Positions 28,679-37,175 of a stretch of DNA of 64,000 bases are shown one piece after another. The position numbers were made by a program, and so were the translations under genes. The DNA is from Synechocystis sp. PCC 6714 (GTDB lineage: Bacteria > Cyanobacteriota > Cyanobacteriia > Cyanobacteriales > Microcystaceae): contig NZ_CP007542.1 in assembly GCF_000478825.2 (NCBI RefSeq), positions 3,162,001 to 3,226,000 of the forward strand. Reading direction: 5' to 3'. Position 1 is the stretch's first letter. Each line of letters starts with the position of its first letter. A model generated the notes under the pieces. That model made no database searches, had not been told where the DNA came from, and saw nothing but the letters and a program-made list of their open reading frames with translations.

Positions 28679-29008
28679 ATGAGTTTACTGGAAATCACCG
28701 ACGCTGAATTTGAGCAGGAAACCCAAGGGCAAACTAAGCCTGTGTTGGTCTATTTTTGGGCCGCTTGGTGTGGGCCCTGTCGGTTGATGGCCCCGGCTAT
28801 CCAGGCGATCGCCAAGGAATATGGTGATAATCTCAAGGTGCTGAAGCTGGAAGTAGACCCTAATCCCGCCGCCGTGGCCCAATGTAAAGTAGAAGGGGTG
28901 CCTGCCCTGCGTTTGTTCAAAAACAATGAACTGGTAATGACCCACGAAGGGGCGATCGCCAAGCCCAAGTTGTTGGAGTTACTGAAACAGGAATTGGATT
29001 TTATCTAG
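28679..29008 (+). CDS. trxQ: Thioredoxin (TrxQ-like)
   Basis: A 109-residue single-domain thioredoxin with active site WAAWCGPCRLMAP, the buried Asp equivalent in the first half, and the cis-Pro loop VEGVPALRLF. It reduces protein disulfides in the cytosol, and the family partner is ferredoxin- or NADPH-thioredoxin reductase. The ATG at 28679 (MSLLEITDAEF) matches the family; an in-frame TTG four codons upstream is less likely. From memory the orthologue at this place in PCC 6803 (slr1139) is called TrxQ. It lies 137 bp after ctaE on the same strand. Confidence 0.92.
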   Translation: MSLLEITDAEFEQETQGQTKPVLVYFWAAWCGPCRLMAPAIQAIAKEYGDNLKVLKLEVDPNPAAVAQCKVEGVPALRLFKNNELVMTHEGAIAKPKLLELLKQELDFI

Positions 29009-29113
29009 AAATTTAAGCCATCAATCCATATAGTTTTAGTACTGATTTGCTAAATCCTTGTAAAAACTAGTAAGCAATAACCCTTTGTCCAACGCTCAAA
29101 TTTTCTTTCCGCC

Positions 29114-30250
29114 ATGGCCGCCGCAATTAAACCCTTTTATTTCGACATCAACGACGAGGAAATCGAATTTTTCCTAGAGCAAGCAAGACAAATTCTCAAG
29201 TCGGGTACCCTGATTTTGGGGAGTCATACCAGGGAATTTGAAACAGCATTTGCAGAGTTTGTTGGTACTAAACACGCCATCTCAGTTAATAGCGGTACCT
29301 CTGGGTTGGAAATCCTTCTGCGGTTGAAACAAGCGGAAAATACCACCGTTCTTGTACCCACTAACACAAATTTTGCCACCGTTGCTTCTGTGTTGCGGGT
29401 GAACAGTGACGTGCAATATTTGGACATGGACCCCAAAACCTTTGCCCCTTCCCTGGCTATGGTCAAGGAAGCGGTGGAGGGTAAAAGTTACCAGAAGCCT
29501 TTATCCGGCCTTTTTTGGGTGCATATCGGCGGTGTAATTTCCCCAGAATTCCCCGCAGTGGTGGAATATTGCCATGGCAAAGGCCTCTACGTTTGGGAGG
29601 ATACGGCCCACGCCCACGGCAGCCAGCTCCAGGGTAAACAAGCGGGCAACTTAGCCGATGGTGCCTCTTTTTCCTTTTTTCCCACTAAGGTAATGACCAC
29701 TTTTGAAGGGGGCATGGTCACCCTCAACGATGACGAAGAGGATGCCATCGCTCGTTCATTGCGAAACCAGGGTAAGCGGGGCATGAATTTTGGTGGTCTC
29801 CACACGGACTTTGGTAACAGTACCCGCATGACGGAAATCCATGCCTTGCTGGGACAGATTCATCTGGCCAAGTTAACGAAGATGTTGGCCACCAGGCAAA
29901 CAGCCTACGACTTAATTACAGCTCCCCTGATGGAAGCAGGTATTGAATTTGTTTCCACCGACCACATGGACAGGGCTAGTCAGTACAAATTAATGGTGTT
30001 ACTGCCGGAAGGCAAAACCCCAGCCCAAATGAAAGACGCTCTAGGGGCGGAAGAAATTTATTTGGGGGGCACTGTTTACGAAATCCCCTGTCATTTACAA
30101 CCGGTATTTAAGAACGTTTGTGCGGGGCAATCTTTTCCTAATGCAGAAACCTGGTGTCCCCGCCACATCTGTCCCCCTTTAACTTCCGGTACCACCCCAG
30201 AGGAAGCGGCCCGGGTAGGGGAAGCCTTAGTGCGTCATTTGCTATCCTAA
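29114..30250 (+). CDS. DegT/DnrJ/EryC1-family PLP aminotransferase-like protein
   Basis: A 378-residue fold-type I PLP enzyme of the sugar aminotransferase family. NSGTSGLEILLRL binds the cofactor phosphate region, WEDTAHAHGS carries the PLP Asp and HAHG, and SFFPTKVMTTFEGGMV holds the Schiff-base lysine. The usual members transaminate keto-sugars for surface polysaccharides; no sugar-nucleotide genes lie nearby, so the substrate is open. The tail is Cys-rich (NVCAGQSFPNAETWCPRHIC), which is unusual for the family. It is convergent with the last gene of the guanidine operon. It matches slr1140 of PCC 6803 from memory. Confidence 0.85.
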   Translation: MAAAIKPFYFDINDEEIEFFLEQARQILKSGTLILGSHTREFETAFAEFVGTKHAISVNSGTSGLEILLRLKQAENTTVLVPTNTNFATVASVLRVNSDVQYLDMDPKTFAPSLAMVKEAVEGKSYQKPLSGLFWVHIGGVISPEFPAVVEYCHGKGLYVWEDTAHAHGSQLQGKQAGNLADGASFSFFPTKVMTTFEGGMVTLNDDEEDAIARSLRNQGKRGMNFGGLHTDFGNSTRMTEIHALLGQIHLAKLTKMLATRQTAYDLITAPLMEAGIEFVSTDHMDRASQYKLMVLLPEGKTPAQMKDALGAEEIYLGGTVYEIPCHLQPVFKNVCAGQSFPNAETWCPRHICPPLTSGTTPEEAARVGEALVRHLLS

Positions 30251-30281
30251 GTTTCTAATTTGGAAATATTCTGACCTGATT

Positions 30282-31082
30282 CTAACTGGCGATCGCTTCT
30301 ACCTCTTCCATTTCTTTGCCCCTTAATAAACTGGAAATTTCGTCGGTGTACTGAAAAAATTGCGGCTCCCGTTTAATTTTATAGGTGCGATTTTTCGGAG
30401 TTTCCTCATCCCCCGGCAGATTAATGGTTAATTCCCGTTGAATGGTGCCAGGGCGGGAACTCAACACATAAACCCGTTGGGCGAGAAATACGGCTTCCTC
30501 TACGTCGTGGGTAATCATCAAAATACTGCATTGCAATCTCTGCCAAATATCAATCAGATATTCGTGCATCCTTTCTTTGGTTTGAATATCCAACGCCCCA
30601 AAGGGTTCATCCATTAGCAACACCTTAGGATGACAGGCTAAAGATCTGGCGATCGCCACCCGTTGTTTCATGCCACCGGACAATTCCCGGGGATAAGCAT
30701 CCGCAAAATTAATTAACCCCACCACATCTAAATAGTAACTAGCCGTGTCAAAGCGTTCCTTTTGGGAGCAACCTTGGAGCTTGAGGCCAAATTCCACATT
30801 TTGCCGCACTGTCATCCAGGGAAATAGACTGTAATGTTGAAAAACCATGCCCCGGTCAGCCCCCGGGCCGTCAACAATTTCTCCATCGACGCTAATGGTA
30901 CCGGAAGTGGGCGTATCTAAACCTGCAATTAACCGTAGTAATGTTGATTTACCGGAGCCGGAAGCCCCCACTGCACAAACAAATTCCCCGGTTTCTATGT
31001 GCATATTGATGTCCTGCAAGGCCACCACAGAACCGCGTTTACCGACAAAGACCTTGTTTAAGTTAAGTATTTCTAAATGCAT
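30282..31082 (-). CDS. ABC importer ATPase of the guanidine operon (NrtD/SsuB type)
   Basis: A 266-residue cytosolic ATPase of the nitrate/taurine/sulfonate importer class. It has Walker A VGASGSGKSTLL, Q-loop MVFQHYSLFPWMTV, signature LSGGMKQRVAIARSLA, Walker B VLLMDEPFGALD and switch His MITHDVEEAVFLA. It is the sixth and last gene of a minus-strand operon headed by a guanidine-I riboswitch. From that context the cargo is probably guanidine, although sequence alone would suggest nitrate or sulfonate-like substrates. Corresponds to sll1082 of PCC 6803 from memory. Confidence 0.88.
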   Translation of the reverse strand: MHLEILNLNKVFVGKRGSVVALQDINMHIETGEFVCAVGASGSGKSTLLRLIAGLDTPTSGTISVDGEIVDGPGADRGMVFQHYSLFPWMTVRQNVEFGLKLQGCSQKERFDTASYYLDVVGLINFADAYPRELSGGMKQRVAIARSLACHPKVLLMDEPFGALDIQTKERMHEYLIDIWQRLQCSILMITHDVEEAVFLAQRVYVLSSRPGTIQRELTINLPGDEETPKNRTYKIKREPQFFQYTDEISSLLRGKEMEEVEAIAS

Positions 31083-31230
31083 AATTTTTCCTTGTTTTTA
31101 ACGTTCGCTAATACGGTGTTATGACTTTATATCAAACACTGTAAATACCTTAAATAATCAGCATTAAAACCACTTCGTAATTTCCAGAAAGGTAGCTTAT
31201 CTGCCACTGTTACTTTTTGCGATTAATAAT

Positions 31231-32073
31231 TCATTGTTCCACCGACCATCGGCAAGTCAACCGTAAAACTAGCCGAAAAGATAAATCAAGGGCAAAACCA
31301 ATGAGTCCCAAAATAATTAAACAAGCAAAAATCTCATCGGTTTTCAAAAATTTCTGAGCTAGTAGGATTCGTTTACCCAAACCGTTATCCGCCGCCACCA
31401 GTTCCGCCACCACCACTAGGTTCCAAGCTGCCGCCATATTAATGCGAAAAGCATCAAGGATATTAGGGATAATATAGGGGGTAATAACTTTAAACAAAAC
31501 TTGTTTTCTTAAACCTCCCAAGGTGTAGGTAACTTCAATTAATTCCTTGGGAATAAACTTAACCGCATCCATAATCATTAGGGTATTAAAGAAAATTGTC
31601 CCAATGAAAATCAACGCGACTTTGGAAGCCTCATCAATACCCAAATAAATAATAAGTAGGGGAATAAAAGCCGGTGCTGGCATATAACGCACCACCCCAA
31701 TTACCGGTTCTGTTAAACTGCGAATGCTGGGGAAAGTGCCCATCAAAATCCCCAGGGGAATGGCCACCAAGCCCCCCAGGAAAAACCCCCCCACTACCCG
31801 AGCAAAACTAGCAAAAGCATCCTGGACCAAAACCCCCTGGGTCCACAGGCGACCAAGGGCTTGAATCACAGATAAAGGGGATGGAAGAAAAACGTCACTA
31901 ACATTGGGTAGGGCTGATATCCCCGCCCAAAGCACCAGGGGAATAATGATGGAAAGACTCATCAAAGACCATTGGAGCGATTTGGGGATTTCCCCGCCAA
32001 TGCGCCAGAAGGTGCTGGTTTTAAGGCTTTTTTGGTAATATTGGTTGGGTAAACTTTCGGGAGCAGCAATCAT
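31231..32073 (-). CDS. ABC importer permease of the guanidine operon
   Basis: A 280-residue inner-membrane permease of the SsuC/TauC/NrtB class with about six hydrophobic segments. The EAA loop region is ELIEVTYTLGGLRKQVLFKVITPYIIP, which contacts the ATPase. Helices include LSIIIPLVLWAGISALP and VVGGFFLGGLVAIPLGILMG, with GVVRYMPAPAFIPLLIIYLG in the core. It lies 121 bp downstream of the substrate-binding protein gene and 148 bp upstream of the ATPase gene on the same strand. Guanidine as cargo is inferred from the operon. Confidence 0.88.
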   Translation of the reverse strand: MIAAPESLPNQYYQKSLKTSTFWRIGGEIPKSLQWSLMSLSIIIPLVLWAGISALPNVSDVFLPSPLSVIQALGRLWTQGVLVQDAFASFARVVGGFFLGGLVAIPLGILMGTFPSIRSLTEPVIGVVRYMPAPAFIPLLIIYLGIDEASKVALIFIGTIFFNTLMIMDAVKFIPKELIEVTYTLGGLRKQVLFKVITPYIIPNILDAFRINMAAAWNLVVVAELVAADNGLGKRILLAQKFLKTDEIFACLIILGLIGFALDLSFRLVLRLTCRWSVEQ

Positions 32074-32194
32074 AATATTTGAGGGAATTAACTAGATATT
32101 TCAACGACCATAGCAATGGAGCAGTTAAAATATGTTTGGGTGTAAAAATAATTCCCCTCCGATTGATAAATGGAGTAATTAAATCTGACTCCAG

Positions 32195-33223
32195 TTAGGC
32201 TTTTTCTGCCAAAGTTTTGACAAATTGAGCATCAAGAACCTTGCTTAAATCCGGAACTTTTTTAATGAAGCCGACTTTAGTCATAAATTCGGCCATTTTC
32301 TGAGCAGCAAAGGGCATATGCGTCATACTATCTCCAGGACTAAAAGCTTCTAGGTTTTCCTCCAGAGTTAAAAAGCGAGTACCTTCTTTAAATAGTTGCA
32401 GTTCTTCTTGGCTTACCCCTGCCCGCTTGGCCATAATTTCATCGGATTTTTCAGGATTTTCCTCCATGAATTTGCGAATATCAAACCATGTATTAACTAA
32501 ACCTTGAACTTGCTCCGGTTTTTCTTGGATTAATTTCTCTGTCACTACTAAAAGGTCAGGAATAGCACCGGGAAATTCGGCAGAAGTAACCAATTCTTTG
32601 GAACCGGGTCGTTTCAAAGCAGTTAGCCAGAAGGGTGGAAATGCCCCCACTGCGTCCACTTGTCCCGCCGCAAAGGCCGCCGCCGCTGCCCCAGTTTCTA
32701 AAGGTTTGATCACTACGTCATCCCTGGTCATGCCTTCCCTTTCCAGGGCCAAACTGAGTAGAAAATCGTCCACTACCCCTTCTTCGATCGCCACGGTTTT
32801 ACCTTTGAGATCCTGGACAGTATTGATGTCGGCGGTAACAATAATTTTGTCGTTGCCAGCGGAGTTATCATTTACCAGTACGGCCACTTCTCCATTCACC
32901 GCTTCCCCTGCAAAGGAAATGGTGTCGTTTAAAGTTTGACTATTGCCATCCAACTGCCCTGCGGCCAAAGCCTGCATGGATTCCAAATAGCCATCAAACC
33001 ACTTCATTTCCACGTTGACACCGTTTTTCGCGAACAATCCTTCCTCTTCGGCGATCGCCCAGGGCCACCAGCCAGCCCAGTTACTGTAACCAATGACAAT
33101 GGGGGGCCCTTCGGGAACCGGGGCAGAGGTTTGAGACTGCTCTGGGGTTTGGGCACAACTGACAGTTAATAGTATGGTGCTACAAAAAATCAGAATTAAG
33201 GAAATTAAACTACGTCTTGGCAT
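32195..33223 (-). CDS. Lipoprotein substrate-binding protein of the guanidine operon
   Basis: A 342-residue NMT1/TauA/SsuA-type periplasmic binding protein. The N-terminus is a lipoprotein signal with lipobox LLTVSCAQ, so Cys23 should be lipidated. The mature protein opens with IGYSNWAGWWPWAIAEEEGLF; the cluster of Trp residues is unusual and would suit cation-pi contacts with a flat positive ligand such as guanidinium (inference). Also seen are the LAAGQLDGNSQTLNDTISF and GAFPPFWLTAL segments of the family. It follows hypB by 98 bp and precedes its permease. Old annotations call this kind of protein nitrate transport NrtA-like. Confidence 0.87.
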   Translation of the reverse strand: MPRRSLISLILIFCSTILLTVSCAQTPEQSQTSAPVPEGPPIVIGYSNWAGWWPWAIAEEEGLFAKNGVNVEMKWFDGYLESMQALAAGQLDGNSQTLNDTISFAGEAVNGEVAVLVNDNSAGNDKIIVTADINTVQDLKGKTVAIEEGVVDDFLLSLALEREGMTRDDVVIKPLETGAAAAAFAAGQVDAVGAFPPFWLTALKRPGSKELVTSAEFPGAIPDLLVVTEKLIQEKPEQVQGLVNTWFDIRKFMEENPEKSDEIMAKRAGVSQEELQLFKEGTRFLTLEENLEAFSPGDSMTHMPFAAQKMAEFMTKVGFIKKVPDLSKVLDAQFVKTLAEKA

Positions 33224-33321
33224 TGGTGTTTTCTCCGCTAATTGTTATTACCATATAAACCTAAGTTGCAGGATTTTACTGTGTTGATTTTGACCCTTTG
33301 GAAATGATTATTAAATAATTT

Positions 33322-34011
33322 TTAAACAGAGGCTAAAATTGGTAATTTAATTTGACTTTTAACCCAGCTAAACCAAGTATCTAAACCCTCTCCGGTTTTA
33401 GCCGAAACGGGAATAATCGCCACATGGGGGTTCATGGAACGGACGTTAGCGACTAATTTTTCTAGATCAATATCCAAATGGGGCACAAGGTCAATTTTGG
33501 TAATTAACAGACAGTCCGCCTCCTGGAACATAACCGGATATTTGAGCGGTTTATCTTCCCCTTCGGTGACGCTTAGTAAAGCGACCTTAGCATGTTCTCC
33601 CACTTCAAATTCCGCTGGGCAAACCAGATTACCCACATTTTCCACCAGCACTAAATCAAATTCGTGGGGATTATACTCTTCCTTTAAACGATGAATTCCC
33701 CCCGCTACCATTTTGGCATCCAGATGACAAGAACGACCGGTGTTAATAGCGATCACAGGACTGCCATATTGCCGCAGACGATCGGCATCTAATTCAGTGG
33801 TCATATCCCCTTCAATGACAGCCATTTTCAACTGACTTTGGAGAGCAGCTAGGGTTTTTTCTAACAGAACAGTTTTGCCTGCTCCGGGGCTACTCATAAG
33901 ATTTAAACAAGTGATACCCCATTCATCAAAATGTTCTCGATTATGGTCGGCGCCAGCCTGGTTGGCATGGAGCAAGTTCAGACCGATCGCCGTGTCAATG
34001 GATTGGTGCAT
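33322..34011 (-). CDS. hypB: HypB nickel-insertion GTPase
   Basis: A 229-residue SIMIBI-class GTPase that drives nickel transfer into metalloenzymes. P-loop [41 protein letters not shown] with the metal-site Cys-His pair, [13 protein letters not shown] with the second metal Cys, and the base-recognition motif TKIDLVPH are all present. The N-terminus lacks the long His stretch of some HypBs. HypB usually serves [NiFe] hydrogenase, but here it sits with hypA between a ureohydrolase gene and a transporter. It therefore probably loads nickel into that ureohydrolase. Confidence 0.93.
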   Translation of the reverse strand: MHQSIDTAIGLNLLHANQAGADHNREHFDEWGITCLNLMSSPGAGKTVLLEKTLAALQSQLKMAVIEGDMTTELDADRLRQYGSPVIAINTGRSCHLDAKMVAGGIHRLKEEYNPHEFDLVLVENVGNLVCPAEFEVGEHAKVALLSVTEGEDKPLKYPVMFQEADCLLITKIDLVPHLDIDLEKLVANVRSMNPHVAIIPVSAKTGEGLDTWFSWVKSQIKLPILASV

Positions 34012-34078
34012 AGTTTCTTCGGAGTAAAAGCGGACGGGTCAGGTAAAGAAAAAAGTTTTGGTCTCGGTGGGTTAGGAC

Positions 34079-34441
34079 TTAAGCCGGAGTGCACTGATGA
34101 TGCTCAATGCGGTCAATTTTTAGCTCCCGCCCTGAACGGATATCATCCATTGGCGATCGACAGCTAGGACAGGAATACTGCAAGCCAACTTCCGGGCGAT
34201 ATTCTGTTTGGCAGGTGTGGCAATAGGCTACTAAAGGCACATCTTTAATAACCAATTCCACTCCCTCCAAAAAAGTGTTACGGGTTTGCACTTCGAAGGC
34301 GAACTGTAAACTCACCGGCTCCACACAGGTAAACTGCCCCACCAAAAGGTGAATTTTAGTGATTTTGGTTTTTTCAACCTGTCCATCCAACCAATCTTGG
34401 ATGGTCATAATCAAGGCTTTGGTCATGTCAGTTTCATGCAT
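34079..34441 (-). CDS. hypA: HypA nickel metallochaperone
   Basis: A 120-residue nickel chaperone that works with HypB. I start at the ATG at 34441 because it gives the N-terminal Met-His-Glu whose His and backbone bind nickel; a five-residue upstream extension would bury this site. The structural zinc site is CHTC ... CPSC near residues 74-96. It lies 92 bp after the guanidinase gene and 67 bp before hypB on the same strand. A HIP1 octamer lies just upstream (about 34460). Confidence 0.93.
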   Translation of the reverse strand: MHETDMTKALIMTIQDWLDGQVEKTKITKIHLLVGQFTCVEPVSLQFAFEVQTRNTFLEGVELVIKDVPLVAYCHTCQTEYRPEVGLQYSCPSCRSPMDDIRSGRELKIDRIEHHQCTPA

Positions 34442-34533
34442 TTCTGTCTCTCCCAAAGGCGATCGCCAACTATCTTTGGCGCAATAAATTCGGCCGTATA
34501 TGGTTAATGGTTAGCCAAGTCAAAATTAAATTT

Positions 34534-35706
34534 TCACTGCCAGGGTTGATCCACTGCCATATTGGCTTCTGGATGAATATAAGCCGGTTTTTCGTTGCGG
34601 GGTAATTGTCCCGAAACCACCAGATGGGCCATGGTGTCACAAATTACCCTGGTGGCCATCAAAGAAGTCATATCGCTGATGTCGTAGGGAGGGGAAACTT
34701 CCACCACTTCCATGCCACAAACATTGGTTTCTCGAATGATACGTTTTAGTAAATACAGAGCTTCCCTGGGCAATAAACCACCGGGTTCTGGCCAGCCGGT
34801 GCCGGGGACAAAGCCCGCATCAATGCAGTCAATGTCGAAACTAATCCAAACGCAATCGGTGCCATCGGTGGCCCGGGCAATGGCAAAATCCGCCGCCGCA
34901 TCCAAACCCATCTCGGTGATATCCGTGACGGTCAAAATATTGGTGGCCCGTTCCCGACAAACCTTGACTCCCTGGCGGGGTACCTGCCAGCCGCCAATGC
35001 CCAATTGGACTAAATTTTTGGCCGGGGCGTTAGCCATGTTAGTGGCATGGAACCAAGGACAGGTGTGCATCCGTTCGTCTAAATCCGTTTCCTGGGTATC
35101 CACATGGCGATCAAAATGGATAATGCCAACTTTTTTGTCCCCCAAATGACGGCAAATGCCCCGCACGGTGGGGAAACCAATGGAATGGTCACCGCCCAGA
35201 ATTATTGGGAATGCCCCGGAGCTAAAAATATGGGCAATGCCTTTGGAAATTTGGTCAAAGGACTTCTCATTATTGGCAGGAATGGTGAAAATATCCCCCA
35301 CGTCACAGAGGGTAATTTGCTCCCGCAGATCTACCCCCATTTCAAAGTTGTAGGGGGTGTACAAAGCAGAAATGCGGCGAATGCCCTGGGGGCCAAAACG
35401 GGTACCGGGCCGATAGGTGGTGCCGGAGTCATGGGGAACTCCCACGATCGCCACGTCGTAATTGCCTACGTTACGCACATCTTCCAGGTAGGGAGCCTTC
35501 ATGAAGGTGTTAATGCCCGCATAGTGGGGTAATTCTCCCCGGGAAAAAGTGGGAATGGAGCGGTCTTTAATGCTGGCGGCGGCCTCTAAACCATAGGTCA
35601 AGCCCTGGTCCACTTCCTGTTGCCAGCCGGTCAGGGGTAAACGAGTTTCTTTGATTAGGGCTTCTTCGGCTTCGGAGGGGGGGCGAAAATCGGCGGAATT
35701 GCTCAT
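34534..35706 (-). CDS. gdmH: Guanidine hydrolase (GdmH), ureohydrolase family; formerly labelled agmatinase SpeB
   Basis: A 390-residue arginase-fold enzyme. Metal-binding motifs are GGDHSIGFP, FDRHVDTQ (where most agmatinases have FDAHxD) and SFDIDCIDAGFVPGTGWPEPGG. An N-terminal arm of about 60 residues (TRLPLTGWQQEVDQG) is longer than in agmatinases. The protein of this size and context in PCC 6803 (sll1077) has been shown to be a nickel-dependent guanidinase giving urea and ammonia, helped by neighbouring HypA/HypB. The gene here has the same neighbours and, on the sequence itself, a guanidine-I riboswitch directly upstream. I therefore prefer guanidinase over agmatinase. First gene of the six-gene operon ending at 30282. 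Confidence 0.88.
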   Translation of the reverse strand: MSNSADFRPPSEAEEALIKETRLPLTGWQQEVDQGLTYGLEAAASIKDRSIPTFSRGELPHYAGINTFMKAPYLEDVRNVGNYDVAIVGVPHDSGTTYRPGTRFGPQGIRRISALYTPYNFEMGVDLREQITLCDVGDIFTIPANNEKSFDQISKGIAHIFSSGAFPIILGGDHSIGFPTVRGICRHLGDKKVGIIHFDRHVDTQETDLDERMHTCPWFHATNMANAPAKNLVQLGIGGWQVPRQGVKVCRERATNILTVTDITEMGLDAAADFAIARATDGTDCVWISFDIDCIDAGFVPGTGWPEPGGLLPREALYLLKRIIRETNVCGMEVVEVSPPYDISDMTSLMATRVICDTMAHLVVSGQLPRNEKPAYIHPEANMAVDQPWQ

Positions 35707-35724
35707 GCTAGTTACTGGCTAAAC

Positions 35725-35785
35725 AATAAAATTTGCCCAGGAGTTATTAATGACACCCAAGCACTGGTCATTAAAGTCTCCCGGG
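35725..35785 (-). terminator. Riboswitch-controlled terminator of the guanidine operon
   Basis: On the minus strand a long hairpin can form from CCCGGGAG (35785-35778) plus TTAATGAC (35774-35767), pairing with GTCATTAA (35754-35747) plus CTCCTGGG (35743-35736). It is followed by CAAATTTTAT. The first arm, CCCGGGAG, is also part of the conserved 3' core of the guanidine-I aptamer, so the two structures exclude each other. Guanidine binding should hold the aptamer together and block the hairpin, giving an ON switch. The T-tract is short, so the hairpin could alternatively act by folding near the gdmH ribosome site about 30 bases further on. Confidence 0.7.
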
Positions 35786-35888
35786 CTTTTGTCCCGCCGT
35801 GTAGCTAGTGGCAAAAATCTTTACAAAACCTAGCCTGTTTCTCTCGGACCAGGCATTCCCAAAAACTGGGAACCGGAACCCTAGAAAC
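35776..35888 (-). promoter_or_regulatory. Guanidine-I riboswitch (ykkC type 1)
   Basis: The minus strand upstream of gdmH shows the conserved blocks of the ykkC guanidine-I aptamer in the right order. CTAGGGTTCCGG (35884-35873) comes first, then TGGTCCGAGAGAAACAGGC (35851-35833), a variable linker, and ACACGGCGGGACAAAAGCC followed by CGGGAGA at the 3' end (about 35802-35777). The first block is flanked by a short stem (GGTTCCCAGTTTTTGGGAA). These riboswitches bind guanidinium and switch on export or degradation genes. Here the switch lies 70 bp before the gdmH start and overlaps a terminator-like hairpin. Confidence 0.95.
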
Positions 35889-36123
35889 AATTCTCCCTAC
35901 CCTAACCAGCTATGGTTCACTTGACTGTATTCTTTGTTACTTTTCTGGCGATCGCCAAAATTAGACTTATAAGTTCTAGATTTAGCTGGATTTTATCCCC
36001 CAGGAATCTGCGGTAATTCCAGTTGGAGGAAAAAGTCAATCTGTCGTGTCCGTACCGTAAGTGATAATTAAAGTCCAACTACTTGTTGGCAAACTTTGAT
36101 TTTAAGAAACAGCCTTTTATCCT

Positions 36124-36633
36124 ATGGAAGAAGCGGCAATCCCAGCCAATGAACAGCAGCGCTTAGCCCATCTACAGAATCTCAACATTCTCGATACGCC
36201 AAGGGAAGAAAGGTTTGACCGCGTCACTCGGATGCTGTGCCGGGTTTTAGATATGCCAGTGGCGGCTATTTCATTAGTTGATGAAAACCGACAATGGTTT
36301 AAGGCCATTCGCGGCTCAGAGCTGACTGAAATCCCCCGTCGCATTTCCTTCTGCGCCCATACTATCCTAGAGGAACGTACATTAACTATCGCCGATGCCT
36401 CAGCGGATCCCCGTTTTATCGATAATCCCCTCGTTACAGATGCGCCACACATCAGATTTTACGCAGGCCATCCCCTAAAAATGGTCAATAATATCCATGT
36501 GGGGACCCTGTGTGTCTACGATACAAAGCCCAGGGAAATATCCTCCGATGACATTCAGTTTCTAGAAGATTTAGCGATTACCGTTGCCAACGAGCTGAAG
36601 ACCTACATGTTTAAGAGCTTTTTTTCGGTCTAG
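36124..36633 (+). CDS. Single GAF-domain protein
   Basis: A 169-residue protein that is essentially one GAF domain: LNILDTPREERFDRVTRML at the start, MPVAAISLVDENRQWFKAI, RISFCAHTILEERTLTIADA and DPRFIDNPLVTDAPHIRFYA, then the GTLCVYDTKPR strand. This is the variant commonly placed before GGDEF or kinase domains. No conserved bilin Cys is evident. It has no output domain. It is about half identical to the GAF gene directly downstream, so the two look like a tandem duplication in which this copy lost its GGDEF half, ending KSFFSV. Confidence 0.8.
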   Translation: MEEAAIPANEQQRLAHLQNLNILDTPREERFDRVTRMLCRVLDMPVAAISLVDENRQWFKAIRGSELTEIPRRISFCAHTILEERTLTIADASADPRFIDNPLVTDAPHIRFYAGHPLKMVNNIHVGTLCVYDTKPREISSDDIQFLEDLAITVANELKTYMFKSFFSV

Positions 36634-36677
36634 CAAAGTTAGTAAAGTAGCAATTCAGCACACCAGGAAATGAAGAG

Positions 36678-37175
36678 ATGGAAGCGAAATTACCGCAAAA
36701 TGAGGAACAACGCCTGACCGCTTTAAGGCAACTCAATATTCTCAATACGCCCATAGAAGAGAGATTTGAGCGTATTACCCGCATGGTTTGTCGATCCCTC
36801 AAAGTGCCCATTGCGGCCATCTCTTTGGTGGATGAATCCCGGCAGTGGTTTAAATCTATCCAAGGACTGGAGGTTTCTGAAACTAGCCGTGAAATTGCCT
36901 TTTGTGCCCATGCCATTTTGGACGATGAATTACTGTTAGTAACAGATACCACCAAAGATGAACGTTTCGCGGATAATCCCTTGGTGACCGATGAACCCTT
37001 CATCCGATTTTATGCTGGTTATCCTCTCAATTTAGGTCAAGATTTTCATGTGGGTACATTGTGCGCCATTGACCGTGTACCCCGGGATTTATCGACAGAA
37101 GAGCAAGAAGTTTTGTATGACCTCGCCAAAATGGTGGAGTCCGAGCTAGTGGCGATCGCCTTATCCCAATCTTAG
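36678..37175 (+). pseudogene. GAF half of a GAF-GGDEF gene, ended by an in-frame TAG
   Basis: A 165-codon GAF domain (LNILNTPIEERFERITRM, VPIAAISLVDESRQWFKSI, REIAFCAHAILDDELLLVT, FIRFYAGYPLNLGQDFHVG) ends at TAG 37173-37175. The next base begins ATG of the GGDEF frame, in the same reading frame, so the two were one gene. The linker helix continues across the break (VESELVAIALSQS-stop-MELIQELGELERVAMLDSL). The GAF part alone could still be made as a sensor without output. Sequencing error is a possible explanation for one base. Confidence 0.75.

Noticed and set aside
33322-34441. hypA-hypB as part of a hydrogenase maturation cluster
   Set aside because: No hydrogenase or other hyp genes lie in the window; spacing and strand place the pair inside the guanidine operon.
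34534-35706. Agmatinase (SpeB) as the function of the ureohydrolase
   Set aside because: The guanidine-I riboswitch directly upstream, the HypA/HypB neighbours, the long N-terminal arm and FDRHVD in place of FDAHxD all favour a nickel guanidinase.
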